A stretch of DNA of 64,000 nucleotides from assembly GCA_949318235.1 (NCBI GenBank), contig CASGGR010000056.1, positions 124,001 through 188,000 on the forward strand, in the 5' to 3' direction. The notes beneath the pieces were generated by a model. It was not told where the DNA came from. It worked only from the letters and a program-made list of their open reading frames with translations, and searched no databases. The position numbers and the translations under genes are program-made. This stretch comes from Ecdyonurus torrentis. Taxonomy: Eukaryota > Arthropoda > Insecta > Ephemeroptera > Heptageniidae. Shown here one piece after another: positions 9,262-23,500 of this stretch. Each line of letters opens with the position of its first letter. Positions within the stretch are counted from its first letter, which is position 1.

Positions 9262-12162
9262 AGACTTGGTTTGGCTACATGATGAGTGAAAACTAAAATT
9301 GTCAATAACCCAAAAAGTATGCGTCGGAGCAAAAAAGTTCAAGACATCTTTTTTGTAGACAATTGAAGAAGCTATGTTTTGAGTCAAATTTGATGTCTGT
9401 AGCATTCTTAGTTTTTGAGAAATCATCAAAACTAGTTTTATTCGTGTAAAAAGTATGATTTTTATCATTCAATAACATTTGGTTCTTGAAATAGAAACTT
9501 TGTTTCATGACTTGGTTTGGCTACATGATGAGTGAAAACTAAAATTGTCAATAACTCAAAAAGTATGCGTCGAAGCAAAAAAGTTCAAGACATCTTTTTT
9601 GTAGAGAATTGAAAAAGCTATGTTTTTAATCAAATTAAATGTCTGTAGCATTCTTAGTATTTGAGAAATCATCAAAACTAGTTTTAATCGTGTAAAAAGT
9701 ATGATTTTTATCATTCAATAACATTTGGTTCTTGAAATAGAAACTTTGTTTCAAGACTTGGTTTGGCTACATGATGAGTGAAAACTAAAATTGTCAATAA
9801 CCCAAAAAGTATGCGTCGGAGCAAAAAACTTCCAGACATCTTTTTTGTAGAGAATTAAAAAAGCTATGTAATGAGTTAAATTTAGTGACTGTAGCATTCT
9901 TAGTTTTTAAGAAATCATCAAAACTAGTTTTAATCGTGTAAAAAGTATGATTTTTATCATTCAATAACATTTGGTTCTTGAAATAGAAACTTTGTTTCAT
10001 GACTAGGTTTGGCTACATGATGAGTGAAAACTAAAATTGTCAATAACCCAAAAAGTATGCGTCGGAGCAAAAAAGTTCAAGACATCTTTTTTGTAGAGAA
10101 TTAAAAAAGCTATGTTTTGAGTAAAATTTGATGTCTGTAGCATTCTTAGTTTTTGAGAAATCATCAAAACTAGTTTTATTCGTGTAAAAAGTATAATTTT
10201 TATCATTCAATAACATTTGGTTCTTGAAATAGAAACTTTGTTTTATGACTTGGTTTGGCTACATGATGAGTGAAAACTAAAATTGTCAATAACTCAAAAA
10301 GTATGCGTCGAAGCAAAAAAGTTCACGACATCTTTTTTGTAGAGAATTGAAAAAGCTATGTTTTTATTCAAATTGGATGTCTGTAGCATTCTTAGTATTT
10401 AAGAAATCATCAAAACTAGTTTTATTCGTGTAAAAAGTATGATTTTTATCATTCAATTATATTTGGTTCTTGAAATAGAAACTTTGTTTTATGACTTGGT
10501 TTGGCTACATGATGAGTGAAAACTAAAATTGTCAATAACCCAAAAAGTATGCGTCGGAGCAAAAAAGTTCAAGACATCTTTTTTGTAGTCAATTGAAGAA
10601 GCTATGTTTTGAGTCAAATTTGATGTCTGTAGCATTCTTAGTTTTTGAGAAATCATCAAAACTAGTTTTATTCGTGTAAAAAGTATGATTTTTATCATTC
10701 AATAACATTTGGTTCTTGAAATAGAAACTTTGTTTTATGACTTGGTTTGGCTACATGATGAGTGAAAACTAAAATTGTCAATAACTCAAAAAGTATGCGT
10801 CGAAGCAAAAAAGTTCAAGACATCTTTTTTGTAGAGAATTGAAAAAGCTATGTTTTTAATTAAATTGGATGTCTGTAGCATTCTTAGTTTTTGAGAAATC
10901 ATCAAAACTAGTTTTATTCGTGTAAAAAGTATGATTTTTATCATTCAATAACATTTGGTTCTTGAAATAGAAACTTTGTTTCATGACTTGGTTTGGCTAC
11001 ATGATGAGTGAAAACTAAAATTGTCAATAACTCAAAAAGTATGCGTCGAAGCAAAAAAGTTCAAGACATCTTTTTTGTAGAGAATTGAAAAAGCTATGTT
11101 TTTAATCAAATTGGATGTCTGTAGCATTCTTAGTATTTGAGAAATCATCAAAACTAGTTTTAATCGTGTAAAAAGTATGATTTTTATCATTCAATAACAT
11201 TTGGTTCTTGAAATAGAAACTTTGTTTCAAGACTTGGTTTGGCTACATGATGAGTGAAAACTAAAATTGTCAATAACCCAAAAAGTATGCGTCGGAGCAA
11301 AAAAGTTCAAGACATCTTTTTTGTAGACAATTGAAGAAGCTATGTTTTGAGTCAAATTTGATGTCTGTAGCATTCTTAGTTTTTGAGAAATCATCAAAAC
11401 TAGTTTTATTCGTGTAAAAAGTATGATTTTTATCATTCAATAACATTTGGTTCTTGAAATAGAAACTTTGTTTCATGACTTGGTTTGGCTACATGATGAG
11501 TGAAAACTAAAATTGTCAATAACTCAAAAAGTATGCGTCGAAGCAAAAAAGTTCAAGACATCTTTTTTGTAGAGAATTGAAAAAGCTATGTTTTTAATCA
11601 AATTAAATGTCTGTAGCATTCTTAGTATTTGAGAAATCATCAAAACTAGTTTTAATCGTGTAAAAAGTATGATTTTTATCATTCAATAACATTTGGTTCT
11701 TGAAATAGAAACTTTGTTTCAAGACTTGGTTTGGCTACATGATGAGTGAAAACTAAAATTGTCAATAACCCAAAAAGTATGCGTCGGAACAAAAAACTTC
11801 CAGACATCTTTTTTGTAGAGAATTAAAAAAGCTATGTAATGAGTTAAATTTAGTGACTGTAGCATTCTTAGTTTTTAAGAAATCATCAAAACTAGTTTTA
11901 ATCGTGTAAAAAGTATGATTTTTATCATTCAATAACATTTGGTTCTTGAAATAGAAACTTTGTTTCATGACTAGGTTTGGCTACATGATGAGTGAAAACT
12001 AAAATTGTCAATAACCCAAAAAGTATGCGTCGGAGCAAAAAAGTTCAAGACATCTTTTTTGTAGAGAATTAAAAAAGCTATGTTTTGAGTAAAATTTGAT
12101 GTCTGTAGCATTCTTAGTTTTTGAGAAATCATCAAAACTAGTTTTATTCGTGTAAAAAGTAT
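7888..12162. repeat. Higher-order repeat, 8-mer, 1,968 bp, about 2.2 copies
   Basis: Bases 7888-10194 match 9856-12162 at an offset of 1,968 (8 x 246). The left limit is A/T at 7887 versus 9855 and the right limit A/G at 10195 versus 12163. Two substitutions separate the copies among the sites I checked: G at 8642 versus T at 10610, and G at 9821 versus A at 11789. Both copies carry ATTCAATTATAT and AGTCAATTG. Confidence 0.86.
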
Positions 12163-13046
12163 GATTTTTATCATTCAATAACATTTGGTTCTTGAAATAG
12201 AAACTTTGTTTCATGACTTGGTTTGGCTACATGATGAGTGAAAACTAAAATTGTCAATAACTCAAAAAGTATGCGTCGAAGCAAAAAAGTTCAAGACATC
12301 TTTTTTGTAGAGAATTGAAAAAGCTATGTTTTTAATCAAATTAAATGTCTGTAGCATTCTTAGTATTTGAGAAATCATCAAAACTAGTTTTAATCGTGTA
12401 AAAAGTATGATTTTTATCATTCAATAACATTTGGTTCTTGAAATAGAAACTTTGTTTCAAGACTTGGTTTGGCTACATGATGAGTGAAAACTAAAATTGT
12501 CAATAACCCAAAAAGTATGCGTCGGAGCAAAAAACTTCAAGACATCTTTTTTGTAGAGAATTAAAAAAGCTATGTTTTGAGTAAAATTTGATGTCTGTAG
12601 CATTCTTAGTTTTTGAGAAATCATCAAAACTAGTTTTATTCGTGTAAAAAGTATGATTTTTATCATTCAATAACATTTGGTTCTTGAAATAGAAACTTTG
12701 TTTCATGACTAGGTTTGGCTACATGATGAGTGAAAACTAAAATTGTCAATAACCCAAAAAGTATGCGTCGGAGCAAAAAAGTTTAAGATTTCTTTTTTGT
12801 AGAGAATTAAAAAAGCTATGTTTTGAGTTTAATTGGATGTCTGTAGCATTCTTAGTTTTTGAGAAATCATCAAAACTAGTTTTAATCGTGTAAAAAGTAT
12901 GATTTCTATCATTCAATAACATTTGGTTCTTGAAATAGAAACTTTGATTTATGACTTGGTTTGGCTACATGATGAGTGAAAACTAAAATTGTCAATAACT
13001 CAAAAAGTTTGCGTCGAAGCAAAAAAGTTCACGACATCTTTTTTGT

Positions 13047-13293
13047 AGAGAATTGAAAAAGCTATGTTTTTAATCAAATTGGATGTCTGTAGCATTCTTA
13101 GTATTTAAGAAATCATCAAAACTAGTTTTATTCGTGTAAAAAGTATGATTTTTATCATTCAATAACATTTGGTTCTTGAAATAGAAACTTTGTTTCATGA
13201 CTTGGTTTGGCTACATGATGAGTGAAAATATAAAATTGTCAATAACCCAAAAAGTATGCGTCGGAGCAAAAAAGTTCAAGACATCTTTTTTGT
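13047..13293. repeat. 247-bp monomer with GAAAATATAAAA variant (first copy)
   Basis: The usual GTGAAAACTAAAATTG reads GTGAAAATATAAAATTG, an effective C to AT change adding one base near 13228-13230. The only other occurrence is its duplicate at 17968-18214. It accounts for the 4,921-bp rather than 4,920-bp period of the 20-mer. Confidence 0.93.
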
Positions 13294-16130
13294 AGACAAT
13301 TGAAGAAGCTATGTTTTGAGTCAAATTGGATGTCTGTAGCATTCTTAGTATTTGAGAAATCATCAAAACTAGTTTTAATCGTGTAAAAAGTATGATTTTT
13401 ATCATTCAATAACATTTGGTTCTTGAAATAGAAACTTTGTTTCATGACTTGGTTTGGCTACATGATGAGTGAAAACTAAAATTGTCAATAACCCAAAAAG
13501 TATGCGTCGGAGCAAAAAACTTCCAGACATCTTTTTTGTAGAGAATTAAAAAAGCTATGTAATGAGTTAAATTTAGTGACTGTAGCATTCTTAGTTTTTA
13601 AGAAATCATCAAAACTAGTTTTAATCGTGTAAAAAGTATGATTTTTATCATTCAATAACATTTGGTTCTTGAAATAGAAACTTTGTTTCATGACTAGGTT
13701 TGGCTACATGATGAGTGAAAACTAAAATTGTCAATAACCCAAAAAGTATGCGTCGGAGCAAAAAAGTTCAAGACATCTTTTTTGTAGAGAATTAAAAAAG
13801 CTATGTTTTGAGTAAAATTTGATGTCTGTAGCATTCTTAGTTTTTGAGAAATCATCAAAACTAGTTTTATTCGTGTAAAAAGTATAATTTTTATCATTCA
13901 ATAACATTTGGTTCTTGAAATAGAAACTTTGTTTTATGACTTGGTTTGGCTACATGATGAGTGAAAACTAAAATTGTCAATAACTCAAAAAGTATGCGTC
14001 GAAGCAAAAAAGTTCACGACATCTTTTTTGTAGAGAATTGAAAAAGCTATGTTTTTAATCAAATTGGATGTCTGTAGCATTCTTAGTATTTAAGAAATCA
14101 TCAAAACTAGTTTTATTCGTGTAAAAAGTATGATTTTTATCATTCAATAACATTTGGTTCTTGAAATAGAAACTTTGTTTTATGACTTGGTTTGGCTACA
14201 TGATGAGTGAAAACTAAAATTGTCAATAACTCAAAAAGTATGCGTCAAAGCAAAAAAGTTCAAGACATCTTTTTTGTAGACAATTGAAGAAGCTATGTTT
14301 TGAGTCAAATTGGATGTCTGTAGCATTCTTAGTATTTGAGAAATCATCAAAACTAGTTTTAATCGTGTAAAAAGTATGATTTTTATCATTCAATAACATT
14401 TGGTTCTTGAAATAGAAACTTTGTTTCATGACTTGGTTTGGCTACATGATGAGTGAAAACTAAAATTGTCAATAACCCAAAAAGTATGCGTCGGAGCAAA
14501 AAACTTCAAGACATCTTTTTTGTAGAGAATTAAAAAAGCTATGTAATGAGTTAAATTTAGTGACTGTAGCATTCTTAGTTTTTAAGAAATCATCAAAACT
14601 AGTTTTAATCGTGTAAAAAGTATGATTTTTATCATTCAATAACATTTGGTTCTTGAAATAGAAACTTTGTTTCATGACTAGGTTTGGCTACATGATGAGT
14701 GAAAACTAAAATTGTCAATAACCCAAAAAGTATGCGTCGGAGCAAAAAAGTTCAAGACATCTTTTTTGTAGAGAATTAAAAAAGCTATGTTTTGAGTAAA
14801 ATTTGATGTCTGTAGCATTCTTAGTTTTTGAGAAATCATCAAAACTAGTTTTATTCGTGTAAAAAGTATAATTTTTATCATTCAATAACATTTGGTTCTT
14901 GAAATAGAAACTTTGTTTTATGACTTGGTTTGGCTACATGATGAGTGAAAACTAAAATTGTCAATAACTCAAAAAGTATGCGTCGAAGCAAAAAAGTTCA
15001 CGACATCTTTTTTGTAGAGAATTGAAAAAGCTATGTTTTTAATCAAATTGGATGTCTGTAGCATTCTTAGTATTTAAGAAATCATCAAAACTAGTTTTAT
15101 TCGTGTAAAAAGTATGATTTTTATCATTCAATAACATTTGGTTCTTGAAATAGAAACTTTGTTTTATGACTTGGTTTGGCTACATGATGAGTGAAAACTA
15201 AAATTGTCAATAACTCAAAAAGTATGCGTCGAAGCAAAAAAGTTCAAGACATCTTTTTTGTAGACAATTGAAGAAGCTATGTTTTGAGTCAAATTGGATG
15301 TCTGTAGCATTCTTAGTATTTGAGAAATCATCAAAACTAGTTTTAATCGTGTAAAAAGTATGATTTTTATCATTCAATAACATTTGGTTCTTGAAATAGA
15401 AACTTTGTTTCATGACTTGGTTTGGCTACATGATGAGTGAAAACTAAAATTGTCAATAACCCAAAAAGTATGCGTCGGAGCAAAAAACTTCAAGACATCT
15501 TTTTTGTAGAGAAATAAAAAAGCTATGTAATGAGTTAAATTTAGTGACTGTAGCATTCTTAGTTTTTAAGAAATCATCAAAACTAGTTTTAATCGTGTAA
15601 AAAGTATGATTTTTATCATTCAATAACATTTGGTTCTTGAAATAGAAACTTTGTTTCATGACTAGGTTTGGCTACATGATGAGTGAAAACTAAAATTGTC
15701 AATAACCCAAAAAGTATGCGTCGGAGCAAAAAAGTTCAAGACATCTTTTTTGTAGAGAATTAAAAAAGCTATGTTTTGAGTAAAATTTGATGTCTGTAGC
15801 ATTCTTAGTTTTTGAGAAATCATCAAAACTAGTTTTATTCGTGTAAAAAGTATAATTTTTATCATTCAATAACATTTGGTTCTTGAAATAGAAACTTTGT
15901 TTTATGACTTGGTTTGGCTACATGATGAGTGAAAACTAAAATTGTCAATAACTCAAAAAGTATGCGTCGAAGCAAAAAAGTTCACGACATCTTTTTTGTA
16001 GAGAATTGAAAAAGCTATGTTTTTATTCAAATTGGATGTCTGTAGCATTCTTAGTATTTAAGAAATCATCAAAACTAGTTTTATTCGTGTAAAAAGTATG
16101 ATTTTTATCATTCAATTATATTTGGTTCTT
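13239..16130. repeat. Nested 4-mer, 984 bp, about three copies (repeated at 18160-21050)
   Basis: Within the 20-mer, matching monomers recur every 984 bp, for example at about 13485, 14469 and 15453, and at 13694, 14678 and 15662. The copies are imperfect: the third has AGAAATAAAA where the others have AGAATTAAAA, and the first has TTCCAGAC. The same series recurs 4,921 bp later, so this nested amplification came before the 20-mer duplication. Confidence 0.78.
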
Positions 16131-17967
16131 GAAATAGAAACTTTGTTTTATGACTTGGTTTGGCTACATGATGAGTGAAAACTAAAATTGTCAATAACTC
16201 AAAAAGTATGCGTCGAAGCAAAAAAGTTCAAGACATCTTTTTTGTAGTCAATTGAAGAAGCTATGTTTTTAATTAAATTGGATGTCTGTAGCATTCTTAG
16301 TATTTGAGAAATCATCAAAACTAGTTTTAATCGTGTAAAAAGTATGATTTTTATCATTCAATAACATTTGGTTCTTGAAATAGAAACTTTGTTTCAAGAC
16401 TTGGTTTGGCTACATGATGAGTGAAAACTAAAATTGTCAATAACCCAAAAAGTATGCGTCGGAGCAAAAAACTTCAAGACATCTTTTTTGTAGAGAATTA
16501 AAAAAGCTATGTTTTGAGTAAAATTTGATGTCTGTAGCATTCTTAGTTTTTGAGAAATCATCAAAACTAGTTTTATTCGTGTAAAAAGTATGATTTTTAT
16601 CATTCAATAACATTTGGTTCTTGAAATAGAAACTTTGTTTCATGACTTGGTTTGGCTACATGATGAGTGAAAACTAAAATTGTCAATAACCCAAAAAGTA
16701 TGCGTCGGAGCAAAAAACTTCAAGACATCTTTTTTGTAGAGAATTAAAAAAGCTATGTAATGAGTTAAATTTAGTGACTGTAGCATTCTTAGTTTTTAAG
16801 AAATCATCAAAACTAGTTTTAATCGTGTAAAAAGTATGATTTTTATCATTCAATAACATTTGGTTCTTGAAATAGAAACTTTGTTTCATGACTAGGTTTG
16901 GCTACATGATGAGTGAAAACTAAAATTGTCAATAACCCAAAAAGTATGCGTCGGAGCAAAAAAGTTCAAGACATCTTTTTTGTAGAGAATTAAAAAAGCT
17001 ATGTTTTGAGTAAAATTTGATGTCTGTAGCATTCTTAGTTTTTGAGAAATCATCAAAACTAGTTTTATTCGTGTAAAAAGTATGATTTTTATCATTCAAT
17101 AACATTTGGTTCTTGAAATAGAAACTTTGTTTCATGACTTGGTTTGGCTACATGATGAGTGAAAACTAAAATTGTCAATAACTCAAAAAGTATGCGTCGA
17201 AGCAAAAAAGTTCAAGACATCTTTTTTGTAGAGAATTGAAAAAGCTATGTTTTTAATCAAATTAAATGTCTGTAGCATTCTTAGTATTTGAGAAATCATC
17301 AAAACTAGTTTTAATCGTGTAAAAAGTATGATTTTTATCATTCAATAACATTTGGTTCTTGAAATAGAAACTTTGTTTCAAGACTTGGTTTGGCTACATG
17401 ATGAGTGAAAACTAAAATTGTCAATAACCCAAAAAGTATGCGTCGGAGCAAAAAACTTCAAGACATCTTTTTTGTAGAGAATTAAAAAAGCTATGTTTTG
17501 AGTAAAATTTGATGTCTGTAGCATTCTTAGTTTTTGAGAAATCATCAAAACTAGTTTTATTCGTGTAAAAAGTATGATTTTTATCATTCAATAACATTTG
17601 GTTCTTGAAATAGAAACTTTGTTTCATGACTAGGTTTGGCTACATGATGAGTGAAAACTAAAATTGTCAATAACCCAAAAAGTATGCGTCGGAGCAAAAA
17701 AGTTTAAGATTTCTTTTTTGTAGAGAATTAAAAAAGCTATGTTTTGAGTTTAATTGGATGTCTGTAGCATTCTTAGTTTTTGAGAAATCATCAAAACTAG
17801 TTTTAATCGTGTAAAAAGTATGATTTCTATCATTCAATAACATTTGGTTCTTGAAATAGAAACTTTGATTTATGACTTGGTTTGGCTACATGATGAGTGA
17901 AAACTAAAATTGTCAATAACTCAAAAAGTTTGCGTCGAAGCAAAAAAGTTCACGACATCTTTTTTGT

Positions 17968-18214
17968 AGAGAATTGAAAAAGCTATGTTTTTAATCAAAT
18001 TGGATGTCTGTAGCATTCTTAGTATTTAAGAAATCATCAAAACTAGTTTTATTCGTGTAAAAAGTATGATTTTTATCATTCAATAACATTTGGTTCTTGA
18101 AATAGAAACTTTGTTTCATGACTTGGTTTGGCTACATGATGAGTGAAAATATAAAATTGTCAATAACCCAAAAAGTATGCGTCGGAGCAAAAAAGTTCAA
18201 GACATCTTTTTTGT
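17968..18214. repeat. 247-bp monomer with GAAAATATAAAA variant (second copy)
   Basis: It lies exactly 4,921 bp after the first copy and has the same extra base. Its presence in both places shows that the change predates duplication of the 20-mer unit. Confidence 0.93.
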
Positions 18215-20513
18215 AGACAATTGAAGAAGCTATGTTTTGAGTCAAATTGGATGTCTGTAGCATTCTTAGTATTTGAGAAATCATCAAAACTAGTTTTAAT
18301 CGTGTAAAAAGTATGATTTTTATCATTCAATAACATTTGGTTCTTGAAATAGAAACTTTGTTTCATGACTTGGTTTGGCTACATGATGAGTGAAAACTAA
18401 AATTGTCAATAACCCAAAAAGTATGCGTCGGAGCAAAAAACTTCCAGACATCTTTTTTGTAGAGAATTAAAAAAGCTATGTAATGAGTTAAATTTAGTGA
18501 CTGTAGCATTCTTAGTTTTTAAGAAATCATCAAAACTAGTTTTAATCGTGTAAAAAGTATGATTTTTATCATTCAATAACATTTGGTTCTTGAAATAGAA
18601 ACTTTGTTTCATGACTAGGTTTGGCTACATGATGAGTGAAAACTAAAATTGTCAATAACCCAAAAAGTATGCGTCGGAGCAAAAAAGTTCAAGACATCTT
18701 TTTTGTAGAGAATTAAAAAAGCTATGTTTTGAGTAAAATTTGATGTCTGTAGCATTCTTAGTTTTTGAGAAATCATCAAAACTAGTTTTATTCGTGTAAA
18801 AAGTATAATTTTTATCATTCAATAACATTTGGTTCTTGAAATAGAAACTTTGTTTTATGACTTGGTTTGGCTACATGATGAGTGAAAACTAAAATTGTCA
18901 ATAACTCAAAAAGTATGCGTCGAAGCAAAAAAGTTCACGACATCTTTTTTGTAGAGAATTGAAAAAGCTATGTTTTTAATCAAATTGGATGTCTGTAGCA
19001 TTCTTAGTATTTAAGAAATCATCAAAACTAGTTTTATTCGTGTAAAAAGTATGATTTTTATCATTCAATAACATTTGGTTCTTGAAATAGAAACTTTGTT
19101 TTATGACTTGGTTTGGCTACATGATGAGTGAAAACTAAAATTGTCAATAACTCAAAAAGTATGCGTCAAAGCAAAAAAGTTCAAGACATCTTTTTTGTAG
19201 ACAATTGAAGAAGCTATGTTTTGAGTCAAATTGGATGTCTGTAGCATTCTTAGTATTTGAGAAATCATCAAAACTAGTTTTAATCGTGTAAAAAGTATGA
19301 TTTTTATCATTCAATAACATTTGGTTCTTGAAATAGAAACTTTGTTTCATGACTTGGTTTGGCTACATGATGAGTGAAAACTAAAATTGTCAATAACCCA
19401 AAAAGTATGCGTCGGAGCAAAAAACTTCAAGACATCTTTTTTGTAGAGAATTAAAAAAGCTATGTAATGAGTTAAATTTAGTGACTGTAGCATTCTTAGT
19501 TTTTAAGAAATCATCAAAACTAGTTTTAATCGTGTAAAAAGTATGATTTTTATCATTCAATAACATTTGGTTCTTGAAATAGAAACTTTGTTTCATGACT
19601 AGGTTTGGCTACATGATGAGTGAAAACTAAAATTGTCAATAACCCAAAAAGTATGCGTCGGAGCAAAAAAGTTCAAGACATCTTTTTTGTAGAGAATTAA
19701 AAAAGCTATGTTTTGAGTAAAATTTGATGTCTGTAGCATTCTTAGTTTTTGAGAAATCATCAAAACTAGTTTTATTCGTGTAAAAAGTATAATTTTTATC
19801 ATTCAATAACATTTGGTTCTTGAAATAGAAACTTTGTTTTATGACTTGGTTTGGCTACATGATGAGTGAAAACTAAAATTGTCAATAACTCAAAAAGTAT
19901 GCGTCGAAGCAAAAAAGTTCACGACATCTTTTTTGTAGAGAATTGAAAAAGCTATGTTTTTAATCAAATTGGATGTCTGTAGCATTCTTAGTATTTAAGA
20001 AATCATCAAAACTAGTTTTATTCGTGTAAAAAGTATGATTTTTATCATTCAATAACATTTGGTTCTTGAAATAGAAACTTTGTTTTATGACTTGGTTTGG
20101 CTACATGATGAGTGAAAACTAAAATTGTCAATAACTCAAAAAGTATGCGTCGAAGCAAAAAAGTTCAAGACATCTTTTTTGTAGACAATTGAAGAAGCTA
20201 TGTTTTGAGTCAAATTGGATGTCTGTAGCATTCTTAGTATTTGAGAAATCATCAAAACTAGTTTTAATCGTGTAAAAAGTATGATTTTTATCATTCAATA
20301 ACATTTGGTTCTTGAAATAGAAACTTTGTTTCATGACTTGGTTTGGCTACATGATGAGTGAAAACTAAAATTGTCAATAACCCAAAAAGTATGCGTCGGA
20401 GCAAAAAACTTCAAGACATCTTTTTTGTAGAGAAATAAAAAAGCTATGTAATGAGTTAAATTTAGTGACTGTAGCATTCTTAGTTTTTAAGAAATCATCA
20501 AAACTAGTTTTAA

Positions 20514-23500
20514 TCGTGTAAAAAGTATGATTTTTATCATTCAATAACATTTGGTTCTTGAAATAGAAACTTTGTTTCATGACTAGGTTTGGCTACATGA
20601 TGAGTGAAAACTAAAATTGTCAATAACCCAAAAAGTATGCGTCGGAGCAAAAAAGTTCAAGACATCTTTTTTGTAGAGAATTAAAAAAGCTATGTTTTGA
20701 GTAAAATTTGATGTCTGTAGCATTCTTAGTTTTTGAGAAATCATCAAAACTAGTTTTATTCGTGTAAAAAGTATAATTTTTATCATTCAATAACATTTGG
20801 TTCTTGAAATAGAAACTTTGTTTTATGACTTGGTTTGGCTACATGATGAGTGAAAACTAAAATTGTCAATAACTCAAAAAGTATGCGTCGAAGCAAAAAA
20901 GTTCACGACATCTTTTTTGTAGAGAATTGAAAAAGCTATGTTTTTATTCAAATTGGATGTCTGTAGCATTCTTAGTATTTAAGAAATCATCAAAACTAGT
21001 TTTATTCGTGTAAAAAGTATGATTTTTATCATTCAATTATATTTGGTTCTTGAAATAGAAACTTTGTTTTATGACTTGGTTTGGCTACATGATGAGTGAA
21101 AACTAAAATTGTCAATAACTCAAAAAGTATGCGTCGAAGCAAAAAAGTTCAAGACATCTTTTTTGTAGTCAATTGAAGAAGCTATGTTTTTAATTAAATT
21201 GGATGTCTGTAGCATTCTTAGTATTTGAGAAATCATCAAAACTAGTTTTAATCGTGTAAAAAGTATGATTTTTATCATTCAATAACATTTGGTTCTTGAA
21301 ATAGAAACTTTGTTTCAAGACTTGGTTTGGCTACATGATGAGTGAAAACTAAAATTGTCAATAACCCAAAAAGTATGCGTCGGAGCAAAAAACTTCAAGA
21401 CATCTTTTTTGTAGAGAATTAAAAAAGCTATGTTTTGAGTAAAATTTGATGTCTGTAGCATTCTTAGTTTTTGAGAAATCATCAAAACTAGTTTTATTCG
21501 TGTAAAAAGTATGATTTTTATCATTCAATAACATTTGGTTCTTGAAATAGAAACTTTGTTTCATGACTTGGTTTGGCTACATGATGAGTGAAAACTAAAA
21601 TTGTCAATAACCCAAAAAGTATGCGTCGGAGCAAAAAACTTCAAGACATCTTTTTTGTAGAGAATTAAAAAAGCTATGTAATGAGTTAAATTTAGTGACT
21701 GTAGCATTCTTAGTTTTTAAGAAATCATCAAAACTAGTTTTATTCGTGTAAAAAGTATAATTTTTATCATTCAATAACATTGGTTCTTGAAATAGAAACT
21801 TTGTTTTATGACTTGGTTTGGCTACATGATGAGTGAAAACTAAAATTGTCAATAACTCAAAAAGTATGCGTCGAAGCAAAAAAGTTCACGACATCTTTTT
21901 TGTAGAGAATTGAAAAAAGCTATGTTTTTAATCAAATTGGATGTCTGTAGCATTCTTAGTATTTAAGAAATCATCAAAACTAGTTTTATTCGTGTAAAAA
22001 GTATGATTTTTATCATTCAATAACATTTGGTTCTTGAAATAGAAACTTTGTTTCATGACTTGGTTTGGCTACATGATGAGTGAAAACTAAAATTGTCAAT
22101 AACCCAAAAAGTATGCGTCGGAGCAAAAAACTTCAAGACATCTTTTTTGTAGAGAATTAAAAAAGCTATGTTTTGAGTAAAATTTGATGTCTGTAGCATT
22201 CTTAGTTTTTGAGAAATCATCAAAACTAGTTTTATTCGTGTAAAAAGTATAATTTTTATCATTCAATAACATTTGGTTCTTGAAATAGAAACTTTGTTTT
22301 ATGACTTGGTTTGGCTACATGATGAGTGAAAACTAAAATTGTCAATAACTCAAAAAGTATGCGTCGAAGCAAAAAAGTTCACGACATCTTTTTTGTAGAG
22401 AATTGAAAAAGCTATGTTTTTATTCAAATTGGATGTCTGTAGCATTCTTAGTATTTAAGAAATCATCAAAACTAGTTTTATTCGTGTAAAAAGTATGATT
22501 TTTATCATTCAATTATATTTGGTTCTTGAAATAGAAACTTTGTTTTATGACTTGGTTTGGCTACATGATGAGTGAAAACTAAAATTGTCAATAACCCAAA
22601 AAGTATGCGTCGGAGCAAAAAAGTTCAAGACATCTTTTTTGTAGTCAATTGAAGAAGCTATGTTTTGAGTCAAATTTGATGTCTGTAGCATTCTTAGTTT
22701 TTGAGAAATCATCAAAACTAGTTTTATTCGTGTAAAAAGTATGATTTTTATCATTCAATAACATTTGGTTCTTGAAATAGAAACTTTGTTTCATGACTAG
22801 GTTTGGCTACATGATGAGTGAAAACTAAAATTGTCAATAACCCAAAAAGTATGCGTCGGAGCAAAAAAGTTCAAGACATCTTTTTTGTAGAGAATTAAAA
22901 AAGCTATGTTTTGAGTAAAATTTGATGTCTGTAGCATTCTTAGTTTTTGAGAAATCATCAAAACTAGTTTTATTCGTGTAAAAAGTATAATTTTTATCAT
23001 TCAATAACATTTGGTTCTTGAAATAGAAACTTTGTTTTATGACTTGGTTTGGCTACATGATGAGTGAAAACTAAAATTGTCAATAACTCAAAAAGTATGC
23101 GTCGAAGCAAAAAAGTTCACGACATCTTTTTTGTAGAGAATTGAAAAAGCTATGTTTTTATTCAAATTGGATGTCTGTAGCATTCTTAGTATTTAAGAAA
23201 TCATCAAAACTAGTTTTATTCGTGTAAAAAGTATGATTTTTATCATTCAATTATATTTGGTTCTTGAAATAGAAACTTTGTTTTATGACTTGGTTTGGCT
23301 ACATGATGAGTGAAAACTAAAATTGTCAATAACTCAAAAAGTATGCGTCGAAGCAAAAAAGTTCAAGACATCTTTTTTGTAGTCAATTGAAGAAGCTATG
23401 TTTTTAATTAAATTGGATGTCTGTAGCATTCTTAGTATTTGAGAAATCATCAAAACTAGTTTTAATCGTGTAAAAAGTATGATTTTTATCATTCAATAAC

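Larger units (their letters stand above)
11802..21742. repeat. Higher-order repeat, 20-mer, 4,921 bp, about 2.02 copies
   Basis: Bases 11802-16821 match 16723-21742 at an offset of 4,921, that is 20 x 246 plus one. The extra base is the GAAAATATAAAA variant near 13229 and 18150. The limits are the mismatch at 11801 versus 16722 and the one at 16822 versus 21743. Rare markers are shared by both copies: CGTCAAAGC (near 14244 and 19165), TTTAAGATTTC (near 12782 and 17703), TTTGCGTCG (near 13007 and 17928) and the TTCT loop (near 12903 and 17824). A nested 984-bp 4-mer pattern lies inside. Confidence 0.9.
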
